Assembly: GCA_024138015.1 (NCBI GenBank)
Contig: JAMXBB010000007.1
Coordinates: 67,648,421-67,712,420 of the forward strand
Source: Lumnitzera littorea
Lineage: Eukaryota > Streptophyta > Magnoliopsida > Myrtales > Combretaceae
DNA: 64,000 nucleotides
Direction: 5' to 3'
The notes under the pieces are model-generated. The model was not told the DNA's origin, searched no databases, and saw only the letters and a program-made list of their open reading frames with translations. Made by a program: the position numbers and the translations under genes. Shown one piece after another: positions 1 through 11,082 of the stretch. Position 1 is the first letter of the stretch. The number at the start of each line of letters is the position of its first letter.

Positions 1-3
1 GTG

Positions 4-627
4 GTTCTGTTTCGGTGATAGTGTCAAAGGGCGATGTTCAGCGGCTCTGCTGCTTTCAGAAGTTCAAAGCCACCATTTTTTGAACGAACTGCTACATAGG
101 AGTAGCATTTGATTTGCCCCTTTCTCTTCTGTTGTTGCATATATTTGAAGTGTTATCTTTTGAAAGAAATACCTTTTCACTATTCAAATAATGGCATGAA
201 CGGAAAATAATGTTCTGTTTTGGTGATTATGTTGAAGGGCAATGTTCAGCAGCTCTGCTGCTTTCAGAAGTTCAAAGCCACCATTTTTTGAACAAACTGC
301 TATGTAGGATTAGCATTTGATTTGCCCCTTTCTCTTCTGTTATTGCATATATTTGAAGTGTTATCTTTTGAAAGAAATACCTTTTCACTATTCAAATAAT
401 GGCATGAACAGAAAATAATGTTCTGTTTCAGTGATAGTGTCAGAGGGCAATGTTCAGCAGCTCTGCTGCTTTCAGAAGTTCTAAGCCACCATTTTTCGAA
501 CGAACTGCTACATAGGATTAGCATTTGATTTGCCCCCCTCTCTCTTCTGCTGTTGTATATATTTGAAGTGTTATATTTTGAAAGAAATACCTTTTCACCA
601 TTCAAATAATGGCATGAACAGAAAATA
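4..627. repeat. Three tandem copies of a 208 bp unit
   Basis: Copies start at 4, 212 and 420, each beginning gttctgttt and ending in gcatgaac(a/g)gaaaat. They differ by scattered substitutions. The array lies in the intron upstream of the first visible GH28 exon. The three bases before copy 1 do not match the unit, so the array probably begins at the window edge. A short open frame on the minus strand crosses the array but follows the repeat and is not a gene. Confidence 0.93.
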
Positions 628-887
628 TGAACAAAAGATGTCTAGTCAAGAATTAGGACAATTGACTACACATGATGGCAGATGCGTTTAAGAAAAGGAT
701 TAGCAGTACCAATGGCTGTGACTTTTTGGAGCTTTAGGGGCAAAATGCATCCATTGAAGTTTGAAGTGAATGTATTTCCAATTCTTTGGGGCTACTCATG
801 CAATGCAATTAATCTTTATTTCTATTACTCGTAATAGGTCTTACTTCACTCATGAAATGTTCATATCTTTCATTTTTTTTCTTACAG

Positions 888-3800
888 GATGAGAAGTATT
901 GGCCGCTGATGCCTCCATTACCTTCTTATGGTAAAGGGAGAGAGCATCCTGGACCTCGTTTTGGGAGTCTGATTCATGGTCAAAATCTCAGAGATGTTGT
1001 CATTACAGGTTATCAATTTTATCCTTTATTCAAATGGTTGGATTGTGAAACATTAGAGGTTGATAGAACTTTTCTGAAATTAATAAAGTTTCTCCTGAAC
1101 ACCTGAATTGGCTGGGGAAGGTTTATGAAAAAGAAGAGGTTGATTGAGTTATGACAAGCAAAGCTGATGGTTGCGCTTCCCTTACCATTTTATCTGTGGT
1201 TTTATTGAAGTCTTTTATCTCAATTAGGAGTGTATGGTTTTAGTTGGTGCACCAACAAAAATTTGAGGTGAACCTGCCACTGGGTACTGGCCTCAGAATT
1301 AAGGCTGGAGTAGATGACCGGGATGCTAAAAAAGCATATAACTAGTAGGGTGGGCCTAAGTTTTGGTCTGCATTTTTTTTATAATGTGCTTGCAAGGAAA
1401 AATCTTTTGTCAGTTATGCTATAAGGTTACTTGTAACTCTTGTTTTGTTTGCTCCAAGAGTTTAGTCTAGTTTCCATATGAGCTTGTAATTCTGTATCTT
1501 GAGTAGTCTCACTACTCTCGTCTTTTGATGTTTTCATAAATAATTTCTTTTAATCAAAGTTACTTTTCCTTTAAAAAAAAAACAAAGGGTCGGTTTCATT
1601 GGGTATTATATTTTACCTACAGGGCATAATGGCACCATAAATGGACAGGGTCAAACATGGTGGAAGAAGTATCGCCAAAAGCTTCTGAATAATACCAGGG
1701 GTCCCCTTGTTCAGATCATGTGGTCTAGTGACATTGTCATCTCTAATATTACTTTGAAAGATTCTCCCTTTTGGACTGTCCATCCTTATGACTGCAAAAA
1801 TGTGACAATAAAAAATGTAACCATTTTGGCTCCAATATTTGAGGCTCCCAACACGGATGGAATAGATCCTGGTAAGCATTTCCCATAATTTTTTTTTTCC
1901 ACACACGCACTTGTACACAATAAATTGGTCTGTTCTAGTTACATGGTTTTCCTCAAGTGCGTATAGTTGCATCAATTAGTAATTCTATTCTCATTCTGAA
2001 GAGTTTCAAATGCTGTTGCGTTAGCTTCACATAACTTGGGAATGGTACCAAAGTAAATGAAGCAAATCACTATCAATTAACTTCTTGCGACTCCTCTTTG
2101 TACTTATAAAATTAGAAGATGAGAAGAAGAATGTGATATATCTTATCCTTTATACTATTTTGGCCTGTAATTGTGACAGTTTTCCAGAAATGATGCAAGT
2201 AATTATTTGTTTACAATTTAAAGTAGATTGCCGTCAAGTGTAGAGTTTATTTAGTCACTGGAGCATCAAGAAAAGTTAAAAAGGTTCTGCACTCATATTG
2301 ATGTTACCTGCATTTGTTGGATGTGAGTTATGGAATGTTTGAATGAAAAATGAGAAGTATGATGTGAGTGATTGAGTGTCACCACTCTTTTATGAGGCAA
2401 GACATTTGTTGGAGATCATGTAGATCATTGTTAATTCTTTATGATTAAAAGAAAATAGGGTAATGTGCTACTCATAAAGGTTTGCCTGATCAACTATCTC
2501 AACTAAGCTTTAGTTAGTTAATGTTTGTCTAGAAAAGATAATATTTCTTTGCAGGATTATTTGATAACAAACGATGTTATGAGCAATGTGAAATTGCTAA
2601 GGCTTTACATTCTTGTCATTTTAGCAGCAGGTATAACTTGTTCCATCAAATATTTCTTGACAGTGCCTATTTGTCAAATTGTAAGCATCCTTATATGATG
2701 GCTATCTATGATCAGTATTCTCATCTATATCAACATGAAGCATGATGTTGGTTTATATTCCATAGTCTATTTTTTATTTTCTCTCTTTTTGGTTCATATT
2801 CAATATGCATTGCCAGACTTATTTCTTCTACCATGTGTAGATTCGTGCGAGGATATGGTGATTGAGGACTGCTATATAAGTGTTGGAGATGATGCCATTG
2901 CAATAAAGAGTGGATGGGATCAGTATGGGATTGCATATGGGCGACCTTCAATGAATATCCTCATCCGAAATCTTGTTGTCCGCTCTATGGTCAGGTAGTG
3001 GATTTTACTCCATGGAATATTTGTAGATTTCAAAGGCATACATAATCTTTACCTGCAATTTTTTGTCAATCGTTACAAATCCTTTTTGCTTTGGCTATAT
3101 TCCTGCTCTTGAATTTCAGCAGCATGCTAGCACTGCATTGTATTTCTTCTCTTGTCATGATGTTGAAGCTTGCAAGACATAGTGTTGCTGGTTATATTTA
3201 ATATATTAAAATTGTAATCGGGGTAAGGTGCACCCCAGATCAAAGCATTTGGAGCTTTGAATAAGCTGTTAAGTCTTGAGGGTCCTTGTAGTCGAACTTT
3301 GGTGTGGCTGAATAGTGAAAACCTCTGTGTTTTTCCCTCTTTTCATTTTCTTTATGTCCAATTATGGTTTACCTTTTCCAAATGCCTGTTGATTGTTAGT
3401 CTAAGATATCTTGGTGATTTTTAACATCTATTGTGGTTTTCATTGATATGTATTTATAAAATTTCACCAGAAGGGGGAAAAGATGCATGACTAATTTTTT
3501 TGCCAGAGTTTGCAAGTTAATAAGCCATTCTTTTTAAACTGGAGTATATTGAATTATTGCTGGTATACATATTGTGTTCTCAATTTGGAATTTCTGCTTT
3601 GTGGAAATGCTAGAAGGGCCCGTTCATCCTTCGAATGCATGCTGTTTTAAACGTTGCTGTCTCCAGAATATTTTTATAAAACATTATCATTTTGTTGATG
3701 ACTCTGCATAGCACTGATTTTGAATCTGAATGAAATGAAAACAGTGCTGGCGTATCCATTGGCAGTGAGATGTCGGGTGGGGTTTCAAATGTTACAGTGG

Positions 3801-4270
3801 AAAATCTCCTAGTATGGGATTCAAGGCGTGCAGTTCGAATCAAGACTGCTCCTGGAAGAGGTGGTTATGTTCGATGGATTACCTACCGAAATGTCACATT
3901 CGACAATGTCCGTGTTGGGATTGTTATCAAAACAGACTACAATGAACATCCTGATGAAGGGTATGATCCAAAGGCTGTTCCAACACTTAAAGACATAAGT
4001 TTCACAGGGATACATGGCCAGGGAGTGCGTGTACCTGTTCGTATCCATGGAAGTGAAGAAATTCCCGTCAGGAATGTGACTATTCAGGATATGTCTGTTG
4101 GCATCACATACAAAAAGAAGCATATATTTCAATGTGCATTTGTTCATGGGCGAGTAATTGGGACGATATTCCCTGCCCCTTGTGAGAACCTCGATCGGTA
4201 TGATGAGAGAGGGCAGCTTGTCAAGCGCTCAGCATCACAGAACATAACAGACATTGATTACGATATTTAA
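888..4270 (+). CDS. GH28 / pectin-lyase-like (polygalacturonase-like) protein, 3' part of gene
   Basis: Four exons are visible: 888-1008, 1623-1871, 2841-2994 and 3745-4270 (stop TAA). All introns have GT..AG ends and the frame is kept at every junction, giving 349 codons. Plant members are usually about 450-490 residues, so roughly the first 110-130 residues, including any signal peptide, lie left of the window. Family marks: WPLMPPLPSYG near the start, then TINGQG and WW, then NTDG (exon 2), VGDDAIAIKSGW (exon 3), and in exon 4 SIGSEMSGGVSN and RIKTAPGRGGY. The NTDG, GDD and RIK motifs are those of GH28, which cuts or modifies pectic homogalacturonan in the cell wall. The catalytic GHG histidine motif is replaced by GSE, as in a plant subclade whose activity is less certain. 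Several NxT/S sequons (NNT, NIT, NVT) fit a secreted protein. Family assignment is firm; enzymatic activity is inference. Confidence 0.93.
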
Positions 4271-5230
4271 TAAGATTCAAGCTGCTGTCGGACTAGTAGG
4301 TCCTGCACTTACAAGTCAATGCAAGAAGATCAAGTTCTAAAGGAGAGGAGAAGCGATCTTCGCTGTTTTCGACATTTGGCTGCTCTTTTTTTGCCCCCTC
4401 TCTTCCATTTTCTTTTGCTCTTCAGATTGTGTATTTAGAGAGGTGTACAGATGGAAAACATTTTCAAAGTTTTAGTCTTAATGGAATTGAAATGTATGGC
4501 TTACACATGCTACAATTGCTCGTGCATGAGAAAATATATTCCTACGTTCAAATTCAAATGGTTCTGCGAAGAATTAAATACTAGAAGATAAGTGATGATC
4601 TTCGAATGCAAAATAAGGATGAAAACTTTTAGTAGAGCAAATAGAAGATGAACTTTATTAAAAGTGGTCAGCAATATGTTAATGGACATTTTCTGTTTGC
4701 TTCCCTTCTAAAAACATGTATATTCTATTTGTGCTATTAAAAACTTTCCTCCTCTATTTAAGTTTTAAAGCCAAATATCCATCCTCTGTGGTGTATCTGA
4801 CATCTTCAACTTTCATAATAAGTGTGAGGAAACTTTTTGGTGCAATAACGCCATTCCTTTTTGTCCCAAAATAATATGACTGAGTTTTTATGGTTTACAT
4901 TTTGCCAAGTTGTCTTTCAAAGAAATAAAATAGGTTTTCAATCTATAGTGAATTTAGGGATGGTAAGGGAGAGACCACACAAAATATCAGGACTAAAAAA
5001 ACAATTAAAAGGTGACATTGTCCATCGAAAAACCACCCAAAGCTAAGTCACTGTAGTATCTCGTATTATAGGTATGGCTAATTAAGCTTGCACATATACT
5101 GTAATAGCAGTTTTCAGACTGTGAATCAGATCTTATCCATGCTTCATAACCATAGATGGAACCAACAGGTCCACCATATTGGGGGTAGGAATCTAATTCA
5201 ATCCAATTCAACCAAAAAAAAAAAAAAAAA
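4271..5230. other. 3' flank of the GH28 gene and intergenic DNA
   Basis: The first about 200 bases are probably the 3' UTR (pyrimidine-rich, followed by AT-rich DNA). No clear AATAAA was found close to the stop. The rest holds no recognisable gene; it ends in a poly-A run (5214-5230) that abuts the copia LTR. Confidence 0.6.
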
Positions 5231-5984
5231 TGCCAACACAATTGGACGAAATAGATGTTAATCTGGAGGTTTTTATATGATTTAGATGTGAAGAAATACT
5301 TATATATAAACAAAAGTGATATGCAAGATAATTACATGATCATATTTAAGTTAGGTTTCATGATATGTAAGAATAGGAGTAAACAAGAAGTTACACACCG
5401 ACAACATGACCATGTCAGTTGATCATGTCAATAAAGTAGATGAATAGAAAGTGACACGATTAAGTGATGCTATCATTTAGTCGTGTTCATTTAACTGGTA
5501 CGACTGTATATATTTAATGACGTTTTTACTTAATAAGTACATTGTATCATCTTTCAAAAGTTATATCGCTTTGTAATGAACAATCAAGATTAGACTTTAA
5601 TTGATTTAAACATAATTTAATGATTAAAAACTAAGTAATCTCAATGAATGTGTGCTTAGGAATAGTTGAAATGTTCAAAATTAGATGATTAGATGTCTAT
5701 ATACATTTTTACATGAGTTTTTCGTTTTTTTTTTTTTATAATTTACTAGAAAAACACTTCACTAAACAACTAGAAACCTTTTTTCCAAAGTTCTTTAAAC
5801 TTGTGCGGTTATTAAGAACAAAAGATTGCTACTTTGTTCTTAATACTCACTTGGTTGTATCATGGGAGAGTTTACACTTATCCTTACTAATCTTAGTGTA
5901 CGATGCGTAAGATTCTTCAAAACAATGTTGTCCATGTACCTTCGAGTATCCTTAATTCCTCATATCTAATAAAATTTTCTAACA
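5231..5984 (+). repeat. 5' LTR of the copia element
   Basis: It aligns with 17591-18421, for example aagaaatacttatatata against aagaaatatttatatatg, and shares the end aaaattttctaaca / aaattttttaaca. The start is set at TG (5231) by alignment with TGttatatat in the 3' copy and is less certain than the end. It is about 80 bp shorter than the 3' copy owing to indels. Confidence 0.72.
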
Positions 5985-6002
5985 ATCTTAAGAGTCTTAC
6001 AA

Positions 6003-6760
6003 ATGGCAAGTGAGACAAATGCAGTCTTAAGAGTTATGAACTAAGAGTTTATCAAACTTGATAGGGTCAATGGAACCAACTTCAATAAATGGAAAGACAA
6101 CATGTTTCTTTTGTTTGTTTGTAACATTGCCTATATGCATGACCCAAATACTCCATAAATTGAAGATGCAAAGGAGGGAGCAAATTCAAAAGAGAAGTCC
6201 AAAATTAATGCATCAAAGAAAAAGCAATAGGAGGATGAATTTACATATGGTGAACATATACTCAACACACTTTCAAATAATTTATATGATCTATAAATAT
6301 CCATCAAATCGCCTTTAGAAATCTGGAAAACACTTGAAGAGAAGTAAACACCGAGCATTAAGGAATTATATAAGTTATTAATGATAAAGTATTTTGAATT
6401 CAAAATGGTTGATAACAGTCCAATCATAGAACAAGTGCATGACCTACAAATATTGGTGAACCATTTTCATGACCTAGTAATAACAATTTTGAAGTCCCTT
6501 CAAGTAGGAGCAATAATTGCTAAATTACCATCTACTTAGAATCACTGCCATAAGAAACTTTTGCATATGGAAAAATATTTCATAGTTGAAAAATATTCTT
6601 AGACATTTTCGAATTAAAGAAGAATCTAGGAAACAAGATTTAATAGTCAATTTAAGTTCAAGGAGTTGCAAAAGAAATTTAATGTCTATTGGTTAGTTAT
6701 GTAAGAGAGGATTCAAAATTATAATAAAGTTTGATAAGTATGTAACTATTAAGGGTGAAG
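6003..6760 (+). pseudogene. Copia gag relic
   Basis: An ATG 19 bases after the 5' LTR begins MASETNAV, then a stop. The frame continues with FIKLDRVNGTNFNKWK-type sequence, the usual start of the UBN2/gag domain of plant copia elements, and further with IWKTLEEK and LPST segments. In-frame stops and shifts occur throughout. No zinc knuckle could be read. Confidence 0.65.
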
Positions 6761-7019
6761 TGTACATCAAGAAATAATATAGTTGTGATGGTATGTTAAA
6801 GTTGAACCTTAATATGAATAAAGTCACTAACTTTGCTTATATCGTTGATTTTTGTAATATTTGGCTTACTAGATTAAGATATCTTAATTATAATTCCATG
6901 ACATATAGGCACAGTAATGGATATATTTCTATAAATGGAAATAAACCAGAAAATAAATATAAAATATGTTTCTAATCTAATTTTGTAAAGAAACAATTTT
7001 GCAAAATAAAAAGAAAAAT

Positions 7020-8935
7020 TGAGTTGCTTGATTTAGTGCATTTTTTATGTATGTGAATTAAATGGTATTTTGACTAGAGATGGAAAATGTTACTTTATTA
7101 CTTCTGTTGATGATAACTCTAGATATACATGTTGATAATTGAATTTCCATCACTCAGCTACTCAACTGCCTACATGATGAAAGACTCTATTCTCGATCAT
7201 GCCGAGTTAACATCAACATGACGAGTAACTCGATTCTCAACTGATACCAAGTAATGTAGACCAGCATTTGATTTAGATTGAGTAAACTGGTGCGAACAGT
7301 TACTCTTCCTACATTTCTGGAATGTGTCTGGTCAAAAGGCCTCCACGTGTCTCATTAATCATGTTGATAACTACTACTTCAGACATGACATTCACTTATA
7401 AATACAGGAAAGAAACACTTTAAAAGACATCTGATAACTCTTTACTACTTAACTTAACTTCCCTTACTCTCATTCACTAACTTAAGCATCAAAGTTATCA
7501 CACCGAACTAGCCACAGTATCAAGAGCTTTTCCTTTCCTTGCAGGATAATTCCATTTACCAAAATCCACCAACAACAATACATATGTCTATTTGCTTAGG
7601 AATAAAGATGAAGTATTTAGTGTTTTCGAATTGTAGAAGGCAAAAGTTGAAAATTTGCATTGCAAATGAATTAGAACTTTAAAAAGTGATAGAGGTAGAG
7701 AGCGTATATCTATTAAGTTTAATTGATTTTGTAAGGAAAATGGTATAGTTCATCTGGATTGAATACCTTCTAAGAAACTAGGTTTCTCCCTGTACGAAAT
7801 TTGAAAGAAAAGGATACCAAATCTAAACTATTGAAAAGTGTAGGTATGTATAGTCTATTGTAGGGTTAATGATCCTAAAAGGGAATAAATTAGGATCTAA
7901 AGGACTTAGGAGTATATTTGTCGAATATGCGCAAAACTCTAAGGCCTATCACATATTAAATATATAATCTAATGTGATTATAGAAATGAGAGATGTTAAA
8001 TTTGTTGAAAATAAATTTCAACATGATAGTGGTGTAGAAAACATGCATACTAATAGAATATCGAGTGATGGTTCAAAAAAAGGTCTAAGTGATGCTTTGC
8101 TAGAGGAATCTAGAAGAATTCAAAGAGCTAGGAAAGAAAAGGATCCTAGACCATATTTTATTTCTTCTCAAGCTTTCACCATTTTGGTGGAATAAAATAA
8201 AGAGTTGATAATCAATAAGATATGTATGGTTTTGCCTGTAGATAATGATCCTATGATTTATAATGAAGCTATGACATTTAGAGATGTAGATTTTTAGAAA
8301 GAGGCAATTAATGGTAAAATGGAATCTATATTATCAAATAATACTTAGATTCTAGTTGATTTGCCTCTAAGGTTAAGGGCTACTAGGTATAAGTGGGTGT
8401 TTAAAGAGGAAATACAATACAAATGGCCTTGACAAACTTTTGAAGTTAGATTAGTTGCAAAAGCGTATAGGTAAGGGGAAGGTACTAATTACCTTGACAC
8501 TCATGTACCTGTTATTAGAATGACCTCTATTAGGACTCTTCTTGTGTTGGTATCATTATATATGCCTTATATACATCAAAAAGATGTTAAGATGACATTT
8601 TTAAATGAAGATCTAAATGAGGAATTCTATATGAAACAATCATAGGCATATGTTCTACCCAGTAATGAGAAGAAAATTTATAAGTTGATTAGATTCTTGT
8701 ATGAATTAAAATAGGCTCTTAAGCAATGTCATTAAAAATTTGATTAGATGATATTGATCAATTGTTTTAAACATAATAATAATGATAAATTTATATATTC
8801 TAAGTTCACTAACAAATATGAAGTAATCGTCTATCTCTATGTAGATTATCATCTCATATTGAGAATAAATTTAGATGGTGTCAAAGAAAACAAAGGATAT
8901 CTATTGTCTAAATTTAAAATGAAAGATATGGGTAA
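7020..8935 (+). pseudogene. Copia pol relic: integrase and reverse transcriptase, 5' part
   Basis: The integrase frame runs to 7129, is interrupted by a solo LTR, and resumes at 7583 (YLLRNKDEVF, then RTLKSDRGREY). The segment 7974-8195 reads through a linker ending in SSQAFTILVE. RT motifs follow: ATRYKWVFKEE (about 8380), RLVAKAYR, MTSIRTLLVL, YIHQKDVKMTFLNEDLNEEFYM and a decayed catalytic region (YLYVDYHLILRI where YVDDMLI is usual). Stops occur in several places. Confidence 0.75.
7130..7577 (+). mobile_element. Solo LTR inside the copia integrase
   Basis: The 448 bp insert begins TGTTG and ends CAACA (perfect 5 bp inverted ends) and is flanked by the direct repeat ataca at 7125-7129 and 7578-7582. 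Removing it with one TSD copy rejoins the copia integrase frame. A TATA-like tataaata lies near 7397-7404, which gives the orientation. There is no internal retroelement sequence, so it is a solo LTR left by recombination. Confidence 0.9.
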
Positions 8936-9802
8936 TGATAGGAATCGGGCTACTGTAGTCGAGCCTGAAGACTGAAAGGCCTAGTAAGATGAATTTTTCT
9001 GCTCCAATTGACTCCTGTCAAGGCCGAGTATATCCTAACTGACCGTTCTTCATATCGAGCTAAATGATTGCCTATTTCTCACAGATAATGTATCGAGAAG
9101 CAAATAGTCAAGATAACAATCAACCCTCATTCTCACTCATGTCTAACCAATCACTTACTCAGCATAACCTTTGCTAAACCATCAAGAGAGAGAGTCTAGA
9201 TTGACTAAGTCATCCCTGCTTAGACAAGTAAGCTGATTGTACTTTTTGTCTGCATCTTCCAATGGCATTACCAATACAATATCACCACATGTACAAAATC
9301 ATGTGTAGAATTCGTTAGACTAATGATTATTTTTCTTAAATATTCATTTTTATTCTTTTGTATCTTATATATTACTTCCTTAGGAAATACCCTTTTTTGT
9401 CTTTTCCCTTTTGGGCAAGTTGCCCTAACTTATGGATATAAATACCCTTGTAATTGTAACTGAATGATAAACAGATTATCACTAATATACTTGAATATTT
9501 TTCCTTCCTTGCGTAAACACTACATATTTACTCTCGACACCACTCTTATCCTAACCCTTAAGCAAGACTAAGTGGTAAGTAACCTTATTGGACTGACGCA
9601 TGCGTTATATCGAATTGTACCGTGAGTTCTCGAAAGTTCCATTAGTGCATCATATTCTTTGGAGCCGTTCGTAGGTTTTTGCTTACTCTTTATTCACATT
9701 TGTCCTTTCGTACATTCCTCATCACTTCCCTTTTTGAGCTTTCTGCAAGCTTGGACCCATCCAGTGACTAGCCTTGTCTATTCTTAGTTACAGTTCACAA
9801 TA
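8936..9802 (+). repeat. 5' LTR of the gypsy element
   Basis: It starts tgataggaatc and ends gttcacaata. TATA-like tataaatacc lies near 9437-9446. It aligns along its whole length with 15364-16244. The TSD position fixes both ends, so the LTR ends in ATA rather than the canonical CA. Confidence 0.9.
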
Positions 9803-9805
9803 TCT

Positions 9806-9816
9806 TGGTATCAGAG
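9806..9816 (+). other. Primer-binding site of the gypsy element (initiator Met tRNA type)
   Basis: tggtatcagag stands 3 bases after the 5' LTR and is complementary to the 3' end of plant initiator tRNA-Met, the usual primer for plant LTR retrotransposons. Confidence 0.9.
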
Positions 9817-10309
9817 TAGAGGTTTTGTTTGAATTATGGTTTGTGCTTATAGTTCTCTTTATACTCTATTTTGTGTTGTGAAACAGAGCAAGTCACTATG
9901 TTTGTTTGATTGTTGTATTTGCTAGTTATTACTTTCTTGAAGTGTTTGTTTGTGCTTTGAATCTATAAAAAAAAAATGACTGGCCTAAGTGTAAATGTTG
10001 GTATGAGAGATGATAATAGTGGAGTTATCTATCATGATCGACAATCCCAAGGAACCCTTAGGAGCACCGACAAGAGACTGGATGAGGTGGCTAACCTCTT
10101 GGTAGATTTGATCTGAGCTATTCATGCGTTAACTTACTGACCAACTGAAGCCACGTAAAACACCCCATAAGCTGCTCAACCCATTAAAGGTTAGAGCGCA
10201 GCTCAACAAGTTCGAGGTGGAGGAGTAGGCAGATGAATAAAACGAAGAATAAACCTGAGGGAACTAGATGAAGAGGATGGGGAGGAGTATTTTGAAAAAG
10301 AGTAAGCTA

Positions 10310-11075
10310 GAGCCCCCAAAGCATCTAACCATGTGAAGCTTCGGATTTTGAGCTTTAATGGATCTGGAAATGCTAATATATATTTAGAATGGGAAGAGAA
10401 AGTGGAGTGTATTTTCGATTATTATCAATATGAAGATTATGAGAAGGTAAGAACTACTGCTATTGAATTCGTCAGGTATGCTACCATGTGGTAGAAGAAT
10501 TTCCAAGCTATAAAGAGGCAAGAGGGATATCGAGAGATTAATACATGGCTTAAGATGAAGAGAATACTAAGGAATAGGTTTGTTCTACATACTTATCTAT
10601 AGGACACTTTCATTCAGCTTTAGGAACTGAGACAACGAGGTTAGACTATTGACGAGTATGCTCAAGAATTTCAAATGCTTATGATCCATTGCGAAGTTGA
10701 GGAACCACTAGTTCGAGTAGTCTCAAGATTTATTATAGGTTTGAGAGATGACATTCGAGACATTGTGGAACTCTAATGATTTACCACAATGGATGAGGCC
10801 ATCAGAATAGCCCAATGAGTAGAGAGGCAAAGAAGGAGCCGAGTATCGACCAGGACGTTGACTAGCTGATCTGAATAGGTAAGTTATAGAGTTCAATCGA
10901 ATACCAAGTCGAGCCGAAAGATGGATGACTGAGCTAATAAATAAGGCCGACCTGACGATGAAGTGTCGACCCGAACATATGAGAAGGGGCAAGGATCAAG
11001 TAGGAAGACGAGTTGGATTAAGTGCTTCAAATGCCAAAGGTTTGGACATATGGCTGCTTAGTGTCTGAACAGAAG
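10310..11075 (+). pseudogene. Gypsy gag relic with zinc knuckle
   Basis: The frame reads LKILSFNGSGNANIYLEWE at about 10339, then the retrotransposon gag core (ATMW, RNRF, TIDEYAQEFQ, RFIIGLRDDIRD). A CCHC zinc knuckle C-x2-C-x4-H-x4-C lies at 11023-11064, with one in-frame stop before the last Cys. Several further stops occur. The knuckle would bind the element's RNA during packaging. Confidence 0.85.
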
Positions 11076-11082
11076 AACTATA

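Noticed and set aside
300..605. 101-codon minus-strand open frame at the left end
   Set aside because: It is made of the 208 bp tandem repeat and its translation repeats with it; no protein family is seen.
3610..4147. Minus-strand open frames opposite the last GH28 exon
   Set aside because: They are antisense shadows of a conserved plus-strand exon.
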